Source of the DNA: CAZTHM01 sp041946825
Lineage (GTDB): Bacteria > Acidobacteriota > Terriglobia > UBA7540
Length of the DNA: 64,000 nt
Direction of reading: 5' to 3'
NCBI GenBank assembly: GCA_041946825.1
Contig: JBHGBD010000001.1
Coordinates: forward strand, 124,001 to 188,000
Each line of letters opens with the position of its first letter. Positions within the stretch are counted from its first letter, which is position 1. Positions 34,223 through 42,997 of the stretch are shown here, piece by piece. A program made the position numbers and the translations under genes. The notes below the pieces were generated by a model that made no database searches, had not been told where the DNA came from, and saw nothing but the letters and a program-made list of their open reading frames with translations.

Positions 34223-35467
34223 TCACACAATCTCTTCCCGCTTCTCATCCCACTTCACGGTTCGGCCCTGGCGATAGGACGCAATGGCCATTTGGCAGGC
34301 AATGGCGGAGCGGAAGCCAATCTCGAGCGGGCAGTTGGGTTCCTTGCGGCTGCGCACGCAGTCAATAAAATTCTGCATGTGTAATTGGGTCGTGTCGCCG
34401 GAGCTTACGAGGTCGGGCGTCGCGGATTTTCCCGCGGCCTTTTCCTCGGACTTTGGAGCGGCGGCTTTGCGATCTTCGGACACAAAACGCACCACGCCGT
34501 CTTCGTTGCGCAGGATGGTACCCTTGTTGCCGCACACTTCGTCGTCGCCCTCGCCGAAGTGGCGGTTGCCGAACATCGAGTTCCATGTGAAGAGCATCTT
34601 TTCCGGCTGGACCATCGAAACATCCATGATGTCGGGAACCTGCATTTCGGGAGAGAGATAATTCCCGCCCGTCATCGTGACGGCCTGCGGGACCTTCAGA
34701 TCCAGGAGCTTGTACCAGAAGCCCACCTGGTGGACCATGTTCTCAAAAACGTTTCCACCCGAGTATTCCCAGAAGAATCGCCAGTTGATGACACGGTTGG
34801 CATCGAAGGGAAATTGCTTCGCCTCGCCCTGGAACATTTTCCAGTCGACGTGCTGCGCGTCGCAGTCGGGCGGGATCTGGCGCTTCCACCCGCCGTAGGG
34901 CGCGTTGCGATAGTGATGCGTGTGAATTTGGGTAATCATCCCGACTTTATCTGGCCCGAGAAATGCGCGCGCCTGTTCCGCTTCCGCGCCACTGATCGAC
35001 TGGATGCCGACCTGCACGACGCGCCCCGAGCCTTCCAGCGCCTTGCGCATGCGCTTGGCGTGGTCGGGATTGAAGGCCATGGTTTTTTCCTGATAGATGT
35101 CCTTGCCGGCCTGAATCGCGGGAACGAAATTCAGCGCGTGCTGGTGCTGCGGGGTCGCGATCAGCACCGCGTCGACATTTTTGTCATCAAGCAGGCGGCG
35201 GAAGTCCTGATAGGTTTGCACCTGCGGAGCGAATTTCTTCACTTCCTCGAGCCGGCGAGTGTAAACGTCCGCCACCGCCGCGGCCTCGGTGTTGGGGCAA
35301 CGCAGCGCGGCCTTGAAGATTTCCTGGCCGCGCCCGCCCGCGCCGATCAACGCCACACGGACGCGGTCGTTGGCGCCCAGGACTCGACGAGTGGGGAAAA
35401 AGTGGGTGGCGGCGACGGCCGCCGTGCCTTTCAGAACCTGGCCGATGAATTCGCGGCGTTTCGACAT
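34223..35467 (-). CDS. Gfo/Idh/MocA oxidoreductase, Tat-exported, in sugar cluster
   Basis: 414 residues; start at MSKRREFIGQVLKGTAAVAATHFFP with AAGGAGG 10 bases upstream (an in-frame start 12 codons further up lacks a binding site). Twin-arginine KRREF. Rossmann motif ALIGAGGRGQEIFKAA, catalytic-type EKTMAFNPDH, and the C-terminal sheet NVFENMVHQVGFWYKLLDL. Predicted to oxidise a sugar hydroxyl (C3 in the pathway proposed here) in the periplasm with bound NAD(P). Flanked by TIM-barrel and DUF1349 genes, consistent with one pathway. Confidence 0.9.
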   Translation of the reverse strand: MSKRREFIGQVLKGTAAVAATHFFPTRRVLGANDRVRVALIGAGGRGQEIFKAALRCPNTEAAAVADVYTRRLEEVKKFAPQVQTYQDFRRLLDDKNVDAVLIATPQHQHALNFVPAIQAGKDIYQEKTMAFNPDHAKRMRKALEGSGRVVQVGIQSISGAEAEQARAFLGPDKVGMITQIHTHHYRNAPYGGWKRQIPPDCDAQHVDWKMFQGEAKQFPFDANRVINWRFFWEYSGGNVFENMVHQVGFWYKLLDLKVPQAVTMTGGNYLSPEMQVPDIMDVSMVQPEKMLFTWNSMFGNRHFGEGDDEVCGNKGTILRNEDGVVRFVSEDRKAAAPKSEEKAAGKSATPDLVSSGDTTQLHMQNFIDCVRSRKEPNCPLEIGFRSAIACQMAIASYRQGRTVKWDEKREEIV

Positions 35468-35536
35468 AGAGCGCCTCCTTAGGCTTCGATCGGCCGGAGT
35501 CACGCGACGATCCGCGCGCCGGCGGAATTAACGAGG

Positions 35537-36436
35537 TCACACGCTGGAATACTTCTGGCAGAGCGTCTTAATCTTGGCGATGAGCTTGGGGACGCCGGTC
35601 ATCGCGTCTTCTTCCGCCTCGTATTCGGCGGACATATAACCCTTATACCCGCCTTTGGCGAACATTTGCCAGATACGGTCCAGGTCGAGCGGTTCCTTGC
35701 GCTCGCCATAATAATCCCGGATGTGCGTATGCGTCGCATAGGGAATGCACGCCTCGATCTGCGGATAGGGGTTCTCGGGAAAATTGCTGATGTCCAGGTT
35801 GCAGCCCGCGTAGGGCGAGTCCACGCCCTTCAAGATTGCCAGGATATTGCTCGCCTTGCTGGTAATTCCTCCGTGGCTTTCTATTCCTAGAATTATCCCT
35901 TTGGTGGCGGCATACTCGCAGGCGGGTTTCATTACTTCCACCACCCATCCCACCCCTTGCTCGTCCGTGGCGCCGGCGGGAATTTCTCCGCCGAAGACGC
36001 GCAGGTGCGACGCGCCGAGGATTTCGGTTCGGTCCACCCACTGCTTGATCTTGTCCAGTTCTCCCGCGCGCTTCGAGGCGTCAGGCTGGCACATGTTGGT
36101 GCCGATGGCGGCGCCGGAAAACGGCATCGCGTTCTTGTAGGCGTAACTCCGGAGCTGGTAAAGATAGGCAGGATCGGTGGACTTCAGCCAATACGTCGTG
36201 ATGTCCACACCGTGCACTCCCATCTCGACGCCTTTGCGGATGAAATCCTCCATTGTCATCTTGCCGCTCTTCAGATAGCCGGCGAACGAATAGGCGCAAC
36301 AGCCTACAAAGAGGCGCGGCTTGCCCGAGGATTTTTCTTCCGGGCGCGCGCTTACGCTGAAGGGCGCTCCGAGCGACCCTGCGGCGGCTGCTCCCGTGAC
36401 CTTGAGAAAATCTCGACGGCGAATGGAACTCTGCAT
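35537..36436 (-). CDS. Exported TIM-barrel sugar isomerase/epimerase-like enzyme, copy 2
   Basis: 299 residues from ATG with GAAGGGAG upstream. Tat signal RRRDFLKVTGAAAAGSLGAP. Barrel elements: FVGCCAYSFAGYL, GVHGVDITTYWL, ASHLRVFGGEIPAG, GIILGIESHGG (metal-ligand Glu and His), PYAGCNLDISNFP (Asp), ATHTHIRDYYG (His) and GYMSAEYEAEEDA (Glu). The full Glu-Asp-His-Glu set is kept, unlike copy 1. Likely isomerase, epimerase or hydratase of a 3-keto or 2-keto sugar. Sits between DUF1080 and the oxidoreductase, 38 and 69 bases away. Confidence 0.85.
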   Translation of the reverse strand: MQSSIRRRDFLKVTGAAAAGSLGAPFSVSARPEEKSSGKPRLFVGCCAYSFAGYLKSGKMTMEDFIRKGVEMGVHGVDITTYWLKSTDPAYLYQLRSYAYKNAMPFSGAAIGTNMCQPDASKRAGELDKIKQWVDRTEILGASHLRVFGGEIPAGATDEQGVGWVVEVMKPACEYAATKGIILGIESHGGITSKASNILAILKGVDSPYAGCNLDISNFPENPYPQIEACIPYATHTHIRDYYGERKEPLDLDRIWQMFAKGGYKGYMSAEYEAEEDAMTGVPKLIAKIKTLCQKYSSV

Positions 36437-36474
36437 ATTAATCTCCCTTCGAATCAAAGCACGGACTCACTGAA

Positions 36475-37134
36475 TCACTTGCCAAGCTTTTTGAGCGCGA
36501 CTTCCTTGAAATAGACCCCTGAATCCGACTTGTCTTCGCGCGGGTGGTTTTGCAGGCCGATGTATCCGGCGTCCGGCCGGCGGCCGCGCTGTGGCTCGTA
36601 GTCCTTGGTGCGCTCCGCCACCGGCTGGCCTTCGGTGTAATCGGTCACCTTCGTCCCGTTCAGCACCACCACGGTGTGCGGGCCGTTAAGGGTGATCTCC
36701 ATGGTGTTCCACTCGCCGACCGGCTTCGAGGCGCGCGCCGCCGCCGTGGTCAGCGAATAGAGCACGCCCGTGCAGTGGTGTTCGTCGCCGGCATCGTAAA
36801 TCTGAGTCTCGTAGCCGTAGTTGACCGGCATCCATTCCTCGCGCGGTTCGATGGGAATACGGATGAACACGCCGGAATTGTCATCGGGCTTGGTCACCTT
36901 GAAGACCACCCGAATGGTGGCGTTGCCGATTTTGCCGCCCGTGTAATAGAGCAGGCCCATGCCGCCCACGGTCTTGAGCATGCCGTTCTCGACCTCGAAG
37001 TGGCCGGGTCCGACCTGCTTCCAGCCGGTCAGGTCCTTGCCGTTGAATAGCTGCTTCCACTCCGCGCCCATCACGGGGGAGGCAGACCAAACCATGAGTG
37101 TCGCGGCCAAAAGCGTGATGAATCGTCGCTTCAT
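36475..37134 (-). CDS. DUF1080 (3-keto-disaccharide hydrolase family) protein, copy 1
   Basis: 219 residues, signal peptide FITLLAATLMVWSASPVMG, ATG with AAGGAG. The jelly-roll DUF1080 domain fills the rest: WKQLFNGKDLTGWKQVGPGHFEVENGMLKT, DDNSGVFIRIPIEPREEWMPVNYGYETQI, and GRRPDAGYIGLQNHP near the C-terminus. Family name and recent work from memory: acts on 3-keto glycosides, cleaving them by hydrolysis or beta-elimination. Periplasmic. About 60% identical by eye to the copy directly upstream. Confidence 0.9.
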   Translation of the reverse strand: MKRRFITLLAATLMVWSASPVMGAEWKQLFNGKDLTGWKQVGPGHFEVENGMLKTVGGMGLLYYTGGKIGNATIRVVFKVTKPDDNSGVFIRIPIEPREEWMPVNYGYETQIYDAGDEHHCTGVLYSLTTAAARASKPVGEWNTMEITLNGPHTVVVLNGTKVTDYTEGQPVAERTKDYEPQRGRRPDAGYIGLQNHPREDKSDSGVYFKEVALKKLGK

Positions 37135-37193
37135 AAATTCTCCTTGGAGACTCGCGGTAACGATTTCCCTCGGTCTTGTGAACCGGCAATGTC

Positions 37194-37856
37194 CTATTTC
37201 TTCAGCGGTTTCATTGCCACTTCCTTGAAGAAGACCACGTCATCCTTGCTATGATTCTGCAATCCGAACCAGCCTTTCACGGGTCGGCGTCCGCGCTGCG
37301 GCTCGAAATCGAACTTGCGTTCCGGCACCGGCTGGCCCTCGGTGTAGTCGGTGACCTTCTGGCCGTTCACGACGACGATGGTGCGCGGCCCATCGAGGGT
37401 GATCTCCATGGTGTTCCATTCCGGGCCGGGCTTGCCGGCCTTGGCCATCGGCTTGGTCAGCGAGTAGAGCGTGCCCGTGTAGTGATATTCGTCCTCATTG
37501 GATTTTTCCGGCTCGTTGTCGATCTGGACTTCGTAGCCGTAATGCACGGGCATCCATTCTTCGCGCGGCTCGATGGGAATGCGGATGAAGACTCCGGAGT
37601 TGTCGTTCTTATCGCGCATCTTGAAGACCACCCGGATCACGCAATGACTTACCGGGCCGGCCGTCCAGTAGAGGAGGCCCATGCCGCCTTCGGTTTTGAT
37701 CAGGCCGTCTTCGACATACATGCGGCCCGGCCCGACGTGCTTCCAGCCGGTCAGGTCTTTGCCGTTGAAGAGTTGCTTCCATTCGCCTTTCTCCGCGCCC
37801 GCGGCGATGGACGCAAAAGCCAGGATGGCGAGTATCAGCATCGAGCGTTTCAACAT
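37194..37856 (-). CDS. DUF1080 (3-keto-disaccharide hydrolase family) protein, copy 2
   Basis: 220 residues, signal peptide SMLILAILAFASIAAG, ATG with GAGGTG. Same domain as its downstream neighbour: WKQLFNGKDLTGWKHVGPGRMYVEDGLIKT, NDNSGVFIRIPIEPREEWMPVHYGYEVQI, RRPVKGWFGLQNH. Differences cluster in the loop after YEVQI (NEPEKSNEDEYHY here, DAGDEHHC there), which may change substrate choice. First gene of the minus-strand sugar unit, behind the promoter at 37900-37928. Confidence 0.9.
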   Translation of the reverse strand: MLKRSMLILAILAFASIAAGAEKGEWKQLFNGKDLTGWKHVGPGRMYVEDGLIKTEGGMGLLYWTAGPVSHCVIRVVFKMRDKNDNSGVFIRIPIEPREEWMPVHYGYEVQIDNEPEKSNEDEYHYTGTLYSLTKPMAKAGKPGPEWNTMEITLDGPRTIVVVNGQKVTDYTEGQPVPERKFDFEPQRGRRPVKGWFGLQNHSKDDVVFFKEVAMKPLKK

Positions 37857-37899
37857 GCTTCACCTCATTTCGGATGATGTTCCTCTTTTGCGGGTGTCC

Positions 37900-37928
37900 A
37901 TTGTATTGATTCGAACCCTCTCCCACAA
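37900..37928 (-). promoter_or_regulatory. Sigma-70 promoter of the sugar-enzyme operon
   Basis: On the minus strand, TTGTGG (37928-37923), a 17-base spacer and TACAAT (37905-37900) lie 44 bases before the DUF1080 copy 2 start. No LacI-type palindrome is visible across it. Confidence 0.6.
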
Positions 37929-38066
37929 GAGAGATTCTATCCAGGCTGACAACGTGTCGTCCACGCGGGGCAGGGCACTTTCCCCCCGCCTGGCGCTTTC
38001 ATTTTCGCGCGGCCTGGCATAGCATACGGCCTCGCAACAACTGCACCTTCGGCGAGGTTTCAAAGG

Positions 38067-39005
38067 ATGGCTAACGACCAAGCTTGGAAGAACCGCCACG
38101 CGGAATGGTTACGCTACGTGGAGGGCGCAATCAAACATATCGAAGCGGGCGAGAGGATTCGCGTTGGCCCAAGCGCCGAGCCGCTGGCGCCGCCCGCCGT
38201 GACGACGACATCGGCGAAGCCCCTGAAAGTGGCGGTCTGCGCGCCGCATCCGGATGACGAAGCGTTGATCGGCGCGCTGCCGCTCCGGCTGCTTCGAGAA
38301 AACGGCGCGAAGGTGACCGATTGCGCGATCACATTCGGCAGCAACTTGACACAGCGGGCGCGCCGGCTGCGCGAACTCGAATCCGCCTGCCGGGTTCTGG
38401 GCTTCGAATTGCGCATTCCCAAACTGCCCCTGGGTTTCGACCTTGTCAGCCTCGCCAATCGCACGGAGAAGCCCGCGGAGTGGGCGGAGAAAGTCACCGT
38501 GCTCTCGCGCTGCTTTGAGGACCTGCAACCCGATGTCGTTTTCGCACCGCATGCGTTGGATTGGAACAAGGCGCATGTCGGAACTCACTACCTGGCGGCC
38601 GACGCGCTTGGTGACTACCTCGGACGCAGCGGGCGAGGACCAATCCCTTTTATCGAAACGGAATTCTGGCATGAGAACTCGCAGCCGAACTTGATGGTCG
38701 GCGTTTCGGCGGAGGTCGAGGCCATCCTGGTAATGGCCACCGCCGAGCACGGGGGCGAGGTGGCGCGCAATCCCTATCACGTCCGCCATCCGGCGCGCAT
38801 GATCGAAAACGTGCGGCTGGGCGCGGAAGTCGTCGGAGGGCAGGGAGGACCGGCGCCGGCGTTTCCCTTCGCCGAGCTTTATCGCGTGGCTTTCATGAAA
38901 GGCAGGGAATTGATCGCTCCCAAACCGGGCGGGCGCATTATTGGTCCGACGGAGAAAATCGATCTCGAAGGAATTGTGAGCCAGTTCAAGCCGGACGGAC
39001 TGTGA
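38067..39005 (+). CDS. PIG-L family zinc deacetylase
   Basis: 312 residues, no signal peptide. The LmbE/PIG-L metal motif AVCAPHPDDEALIGALPLRLL (His-Pro-Asp-Asp-Glu) is near residue 60, with the downstream metal His in DWNKAHVGTHYLAADAL. Deacetylates an N-acetyl sugar or related amide in the cytoplasm. Divergent from the DUF1080 operon with 210 bases between, so probably part of the same carbohydrate theme. An N-terminal 50-residue extension precedes the domain. Confidence 0.9.
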   Translation: MANDQAWKNRHAEWLRYVEGAIKHIEAGERIRVGPSAEPLAPPAVTTTSAKPLKVAVCAPHPDDEALIGALPLRLLRENGAKVTDCAITFGSNLTQRARRLRELESACRVLGFELRIPKLPLGFDLVSLANRTEKPAEWAEKVTVLSRCFEDLQPDVVFAPHALDWNKAHVGTHYLAADALGDYLGRSGRGPIPFIETEFWHENSQPNLMVGVSAEVEAILVMATAEHGGEVARNPYHVRHPARMIENVRLGAEVVGGQGGPAPAFPFAELYRVAFMKGRELIAPKPGGRIIGPTEKIDLEGIVSQFKPDGL

Positions 39006-39031
39006 GGGTTGGGGCGGACGGCACTGTCGAT

Positions 39032-39144
39032 GTCATCCTGATCCCGCTCTGAGCGGGAGAAGGATCTGCAGTGGCTTTTCTTCGCCGTACAACTTCAGAT
39101 TCTTCACTCCGTCCCGATCAAATCGGGACACCGTTCAGAATGAC
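39032..39144. repeat. Dispersed palindromic element, GTCATCCTGA type
   Basis: Ends GTCATCCTGA (39032-39041) and TCAGAATGAC (39135-39144), one mismatch. Inside: CCCGCTCTGAGCGGG and GTCCCGATCAAATCGGGAC palindromes, and AGAAGGATCTG with AGATTCTTC. Third copy of the family at 20051 and 23626. Confidence 0.7.
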
Positions 39145-39163
39145 AGCGATTAATGGAGGCCTT

Positions 39164-39541
39164 ATGGCAAAACGATCCGTGGGCGCAAAGCTCTGGCTGA
39201 TTCCAGATTGCTACCTTCCCGAAAAGAGCACCGGCGGTATGGAGAGCCACGAATCCACCTGTGTGCTCAACCTGGGCGCGAAAACCGCGACCATCAACCT
39301 GACCGCCTTTTTTGAAGACCGCGCGCCGATCAAGGGCTTGCGCGCTACCTGCCCGCCCCAGCGCACCATGCACATCCGCATCAACACGCTGAAGAATCCA
39401 AAGGGCGAGACCATTCCTACGGGCAAGCCGTTCGCTCTGAGGGTCCGCAGCAACGTGAAGATCGTCGTCCAGCACACTCGCCTGGATACGACTCAACCCG
39501 CGCTCTCGCTGATGACCACGATGGCGTTCGCGGCAAAGTAG
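39164..39541 (+). CDS. Anabaena sensory rhodopsin transducer (ASRT) family protein
   Basis: 125 residues, ATG with GGAGG nine bases upstream. Matches the ASRT beta-sandwich over its full length: SVGAKLWLIPDCYLPEKSTG, SHESTCVLNLGAKTATINLTAFFEDRAPI, PPQRTMHIRINTL, and RSNVKIVVQHTRLDTTQPALSLMTTMAFA. Known: in Anabaena it pairs with a sensory rhodopsin, but most members occur without one and are thought (from memory of comparative work) to bind small molecules, probably sugars. No rhodopsin gene is in the window. Follows PIG-L on the same strand, next to the sugar cluster, which supports a carbohydrate-linked role. Confidence 0.88.
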   Translation: MAKRSVGAKLWLIPDCYLPEKSTGGMESHESTCVLNLGAKTATINLTAFFEDRAPIKGLRATCPPQRTMHIRINTLKNPKGETIPTGKPFALRVRSNVKIVVQHTRLDTTQPALSLMTTMAFAAK

Positions 39542-39593
39542 CGCCGGGCTTTAGCCCGGCAAGACTCTCCGCCTGCCGCGTTGAAAGGTGCCA

Positions 39594-42014
39594 CTACGGC
39601 TTGAGCGACAGGACCGAGTCCACCTCTCCGGTCTGGAAACCTTCCGGAGAGTTGTAAAAGTAGAGTGGAAGATAATTCCCCTCGGCCCAGGGTTTGACCT
39701 GGTCGTCGTAATGCGGGCTCATCGGGTCGTCGCTTTGCCCGCCGGGATACACGCCGAAGCTGTGCGCGGGATTTCCCAGATCAACTACCATCCGCCATGA
39801 CGCGCCGCCGGAAACTTCGCTGCCTTCGCCGCCGGGGCAGAGCGTAAACCCGTCGCCGCGCACCACCATGCCGCCGCGGTCAAGTTCCGGTTTCTGTAAT
39901 AGAGAATGAAGGCGAAGAACATTCGTCTTTGCCCATTTCCAATCTCGGATATCCGGCCCGCGTTCCTTGGCCAGTTGCGCGATTGCAGCCACGAAGCTGC
40001 TCGCGATGATGTCGTCACGCGTTTCGACCTGCGGTGTCAGCACGTCGTCGAACCACATGGAAAGAGGATTCTGTCGTGTCAGATACTCGAGCACCTCCAC
40101 GGCCGGGAATCGCCCGTTCGTGCCGCTATATCCCCATGAACCGGGCCAATGCTCCACACCCGCAGCGTCAAGGTTGTCTTCCCAGACCGCTTCGGGATAT
40201 CTCTTGAACCACGCCCACCAGATCGTCGTCGCGGCGCTATCGGGCGTGGCGTCATAGTTCCAGTGACGGAGCTCCTCGATCGCGGCTTTCACCGTCGCGT
40301 CGCCAAAGGGCGTGCGATCATAGGCGGCAACTAACACCGGTACGAAGACCTCCGCGGCCACGTCGTGCGTGTCCATCTGGAATCGCTGCATCTGCTCGAC
40401 CGTAATGCGCTCGTGCCTGCTGAGCAGTTCGTGAATCCGGCGCGTGCGGTAGCTTGCGTCCCACATCCAACCGAGGTAGTGCGGGTAGCCAACGCCGGCG
40501 GGCCGGCCGTTGGCCGAGGCGACATAATGCTGGGGCGGATTGAGCGCCCAGGGCAGTTGCTCGTCGGGGATCGTTCCCGCCCAATCGAATTCGCCGGAAG
40601 AGCCATCGACCGGCCAGCGGCCCTGGCCGCGCTTGCGGATGGGCAGCGCGCCGTGCGGGGCGATGGCGATGTTCCCGTCGGCATCGGCGTAGACGACGTT
40701 GAGCGCCGGGACTTTCAGATCGCGCAGGGCTTCGCGAAAATCGCGCAAATTGCTTGCCGTCGAAAAGTGGGCGATGGCCATCGATTCTAGCGTGGGGCCA
40801 AGGCCTGTCCACGCGAGTGCCAGTCGAACGCCGTGCTGGGTCACGAGGGGGCCGTGCACGGTGGACTCAATCTCCAATTGCACGGGCCGCTCGCCACGAA
40901 CCTTGACCTCTTCGGCGCGGCGCTCGGTGTCGCGCCAGGCACCCTTGTAGAAATACTGATGCGGATGTTGCGCATCCATCTTCTCAATGAAATAGTCAAC
41001 CGCATCGGCCTGCAGGTTGGTAAAGCCCCAGGCGATACGCTCGTTGTGGCCGATGATGACAAAGGGCGAGCCCGCGAAGGTCACGCCCATCACGTTCAGG
41101 CCGGGCGCGACCAGGTGCGCGGCATACCAGATCGATGGCAACGAGAAGCCCAGGTGCGGATCGTTGGCCAGAATCGGTTTCCCCGTCGCGGATTTCTTCC
41201 CGTCGATGGCCCAGTTGTTGCTGCCGAACGAGAAGGGGCTTCCGAAGCGTCCGCTCACGAAGCGCGCGTGAAGCTCGCGAGCGGCATCGGCGTAACCGGC
41301 GGGAAATCTGGCGTCGCCAGATGCCGCGGCGGGACGGCGGTCAGAGACCGCCACGACAGTGGGTATTTCATATGGCCGGTCGAGCGGGAAAAGTTCATTG
41401 ACCGTATCGACACCGAGTTTCTGAACCAGCATTCCCATCCAAACATCAGTATCCGTGCCCGATTGATCCCAGGCCATGTACTTCAAGAAGACCAGCGCAT
41501 CTACGGGCGTCCACGCCGCGGGAGTGAATCCGAGGTTGCGGAAAGGCTCGGGGAAGCCGCGCGCCTCCAACTCGCGCAAGCGCGCGTTGACTCCCGCGCA
41601 GTACCCCACGATTTCCATTTTGAGTTTGGTTTCGAAGCGCGGGTCGCGCCACACGGTCTCAACGCCCCGCCGCAGCCCAAGCTGGCGAACGAAGAGGTCT
41701 TCCTCAAGCGCCGGTTTTCCGAAGATTTCGGCGAGCGTCCCGGAGGCCCGGCGGCGAAAAAGGTCCATCTGAAACAGCCGGTCGGTGGCGTGAAGATAAC
41801 CGAGGGCGAAGTAGGCGTCCTCGGTGGATTTCGCGTAGACATGGGGAATGCCGGAATGGTCGCGATACACTTCCGCCGGCGCTCCGAGGCCGGGCAAGTG
41901 AAGCTCGAAGCGTTGTGGCGTTTCGGCTGCGCGGGAGCGGGGAGGGAGAAGCTGGAAGCCCGTGAGGGCCATCGCACATGAGAGCACCAGCAGGAATCGT
42001 CGGGTTCGAATCAC
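39594..42014 (-). CDS. Penicillin acylase family N-terminal-nucleophile hydrolase
   Basis: 806 residues, GTG start, signal peptide FLLVLSCAMALTGFQLLPPRSRA. The alpha-chain region (about 45-265; VYRDHSGIPHVYAKSTEDAYFALGYLHATDRLFQMDLFRR) precedes the self-cleavage site FGSNNWAIDGKKSATGKPILANDPHL, where the Ser after Gly becomes the N-terminal nucleophile of the beta chain. Substrate-site features such as ITNLQADAVDYF-like 'GFTNLQADAVDYFIEK' are present. Periplasmic amide hydrolase; possible substrates are acyl-homoserine lactones, aculeacin-like peptides or other N-acyl compounds. Stands alone. Confidence 0.9.
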   Translation of the reverse strand: MIRTRRFLLVLSCAMALTGFQLLPPRSRAAETPQRFELHLPGLGAPAEVYRDHSGIPHVYAKSTEDAYFALGYLHATDRLFQMDLFRRRASGTLAEIFGKPALEEDLFVRQLGLRRGVETVWRDPRFETKLKMEIVGYCAGVNARLRELEARGFPEPFRNLGFTPAAWTPVDALVFLKYMAWDQSGTDTDVWMGMLVQKLGVDTVNELFPLDRPYEIPTVVAVSDRRPAAASGDARFPAGYADAARELHARFVSGRFGSPFSFGSNNWAIDGKKSATGKPILANDPHLGFSLPSIWYAAHLVAPGLNVMGVTFAGSPFVIIGHNERIAWGFTNLQADAVDYFIEKMDAQHPHQYFYKGAWRDTERRAEEVKVRGERPVQLEIESTVHGPLVTQHGVRLALAWTGLGPTLESMAIAHFSTASNLRDFREALRDLKVPALNVVYADADGNIAIAPHGALPIRKRGQGRWPVDGSSGEFDWAGTIPDEQLPWALNPPQHYVASANGRPAGVGYPHYLGWMWDASYRTRRIHELLSRHERITVEQMQRFQMDTHDVAAEVFVPVLVAAYDRTPFGDATVKAAIEELRHWNYDATPDSAATTIWWAWFKRYPEAVWEDNLDAAGVEHWPGSWGYSGTNGRFPAVEVLEYLTRQNPLSMWFDDVLTPQVETRDDIIASSFVAAIAQLAKERGPDIRDWKWAKTNVLRLHSLLQKPELDRGGMVVRGDGFTLCPGGEGSEVSGGASWRMVVDLGNPAHSFGVYPGGQSDDPMSPHYDDQVKPWAEGNYLPLYFYNSPEGFQTGEVDSVLSLKP

Positions 42015-42193
42015 CGCGAAATCCTACCTGCCTGGCGCCGCGCATTCAAGGCGAAGAATGACGCCCTTCCGGGACCATCCGCCCCCGCCGGGAATTGCCC
42101 GTTCCATCGTGGGCACACCGTGATAGACTCTGCCTGCTCTCCTGGAGCCTGTACGCCGGGCAATGTCGGGGAAGTAGGTGGAGGAGGAATGCG

Positions 42194-42727
42194 ATGAGAA
42201 AAATCAGTTCGATGGCAGCGATGATTCTGGCAGTAGTGGCGCTGGCCATGTGGCCGAGCGCCACGCACGCGCAGGGCGGATTCGAGCTGGTGAGCGGGAA
42301 GGCGTTCGATTCCGCCGTGCCGAAAGATTTCTATCTGGAAGGCAACGCGATTCCAACCCAAAAGCGCAACGCCGCGCTGGTCAAGACTCCCGCCGGCGCA
42401 CGGGTGCTTTTCGCGTTGATCGATACGACGGGCTACAGCTCGCAAATCCAGCAGAAATACGAAGGGATGATTATCAGCGAGGCCAAAGTCGCCGTTTGTG
42501 GCGTCGCGCTGGGTGTGGGCAGCTACGGTTTCGGATTTACCAAGCCCGCGGCCACGAGCGCCGAGGCGGCCAAGTTTTTCGTTTACAACCAGGCAGGCGG
42601 CAAGGTCGGCGAGTGCACGATGACGAAGGATGCGGAGCTCAAACAGCCGGTGCCCCTGCACGTCGTGGCCGCCAAAGGCGGGCCGGCCAAGCTCTACCTG
42701 GGGAAGAATTGGCTGGAAGTAAAGTAA
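42194..42727 (+). CDS. Small exported protein of unknown function
   Basis: 177 residues; ATG preceded by GGAGGAGG. Signal peptide MAAMILAVVALAMWPSATHA, then a globular domain with VSGKAFDSAVPKDFYLEGNAIPTQKRNAALVKTPAGARVLFALIDTTGYSSQIQQKYEGMIISEAKVAVCGVALGVGSYGFGF, where two adjacent VxVG strands look like a beta-rich core. No catalytic motif recognised. Followed by a GC-rich hairpin GGCGGGGCGG/CCGCCCCGCC at 42744-42772. Confidence 0.7.
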   Translation: MRKISSMAAMILAVVALAMWPSATHAQGGFELVSGKAFDSAVPKDFYLEGNAIPTQKRNAALVKTPAGARVLFALIDTTGYSSQIQQKYEGMIISEAKVAVCGVALGVGSYGFGFTKPAATSAEAAKFFVYNQAGGKVGECTMTKDAELKQPVPLHVVAAKGGPAKLYLGKNWLEVK

Positions 42728-42997
42728 AATCCCCTGCTTCCCGGGCGGGGCGGTTGATTGCGCCGCCCCGCCGGACTTCAACGGGCCACGCCACGTCTGC
42801 CGTTGCGAGAATCGCACGGCGTTTCCTCTGATGGACCCTCGTCAGGGTTTCATCCGGTGTATCCCTTCCAATTCCGGACTTGTCACCCTGCGCTGGCCTG
42901 ACTAGAATTGCAGAGGATCTTTCGCCACCGGTCGTTTTCGTTTCAGGCAGGCGCGCGAGGGGGCAGCATCGAAGACGGAAATTAGCGAGGAGAGTGA

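Noticed and set aside
41446..41652. Small ORF inside the penicillin acylase gene
   Set aside because: Same strand but another frame, without ribosome-binding site or homology.
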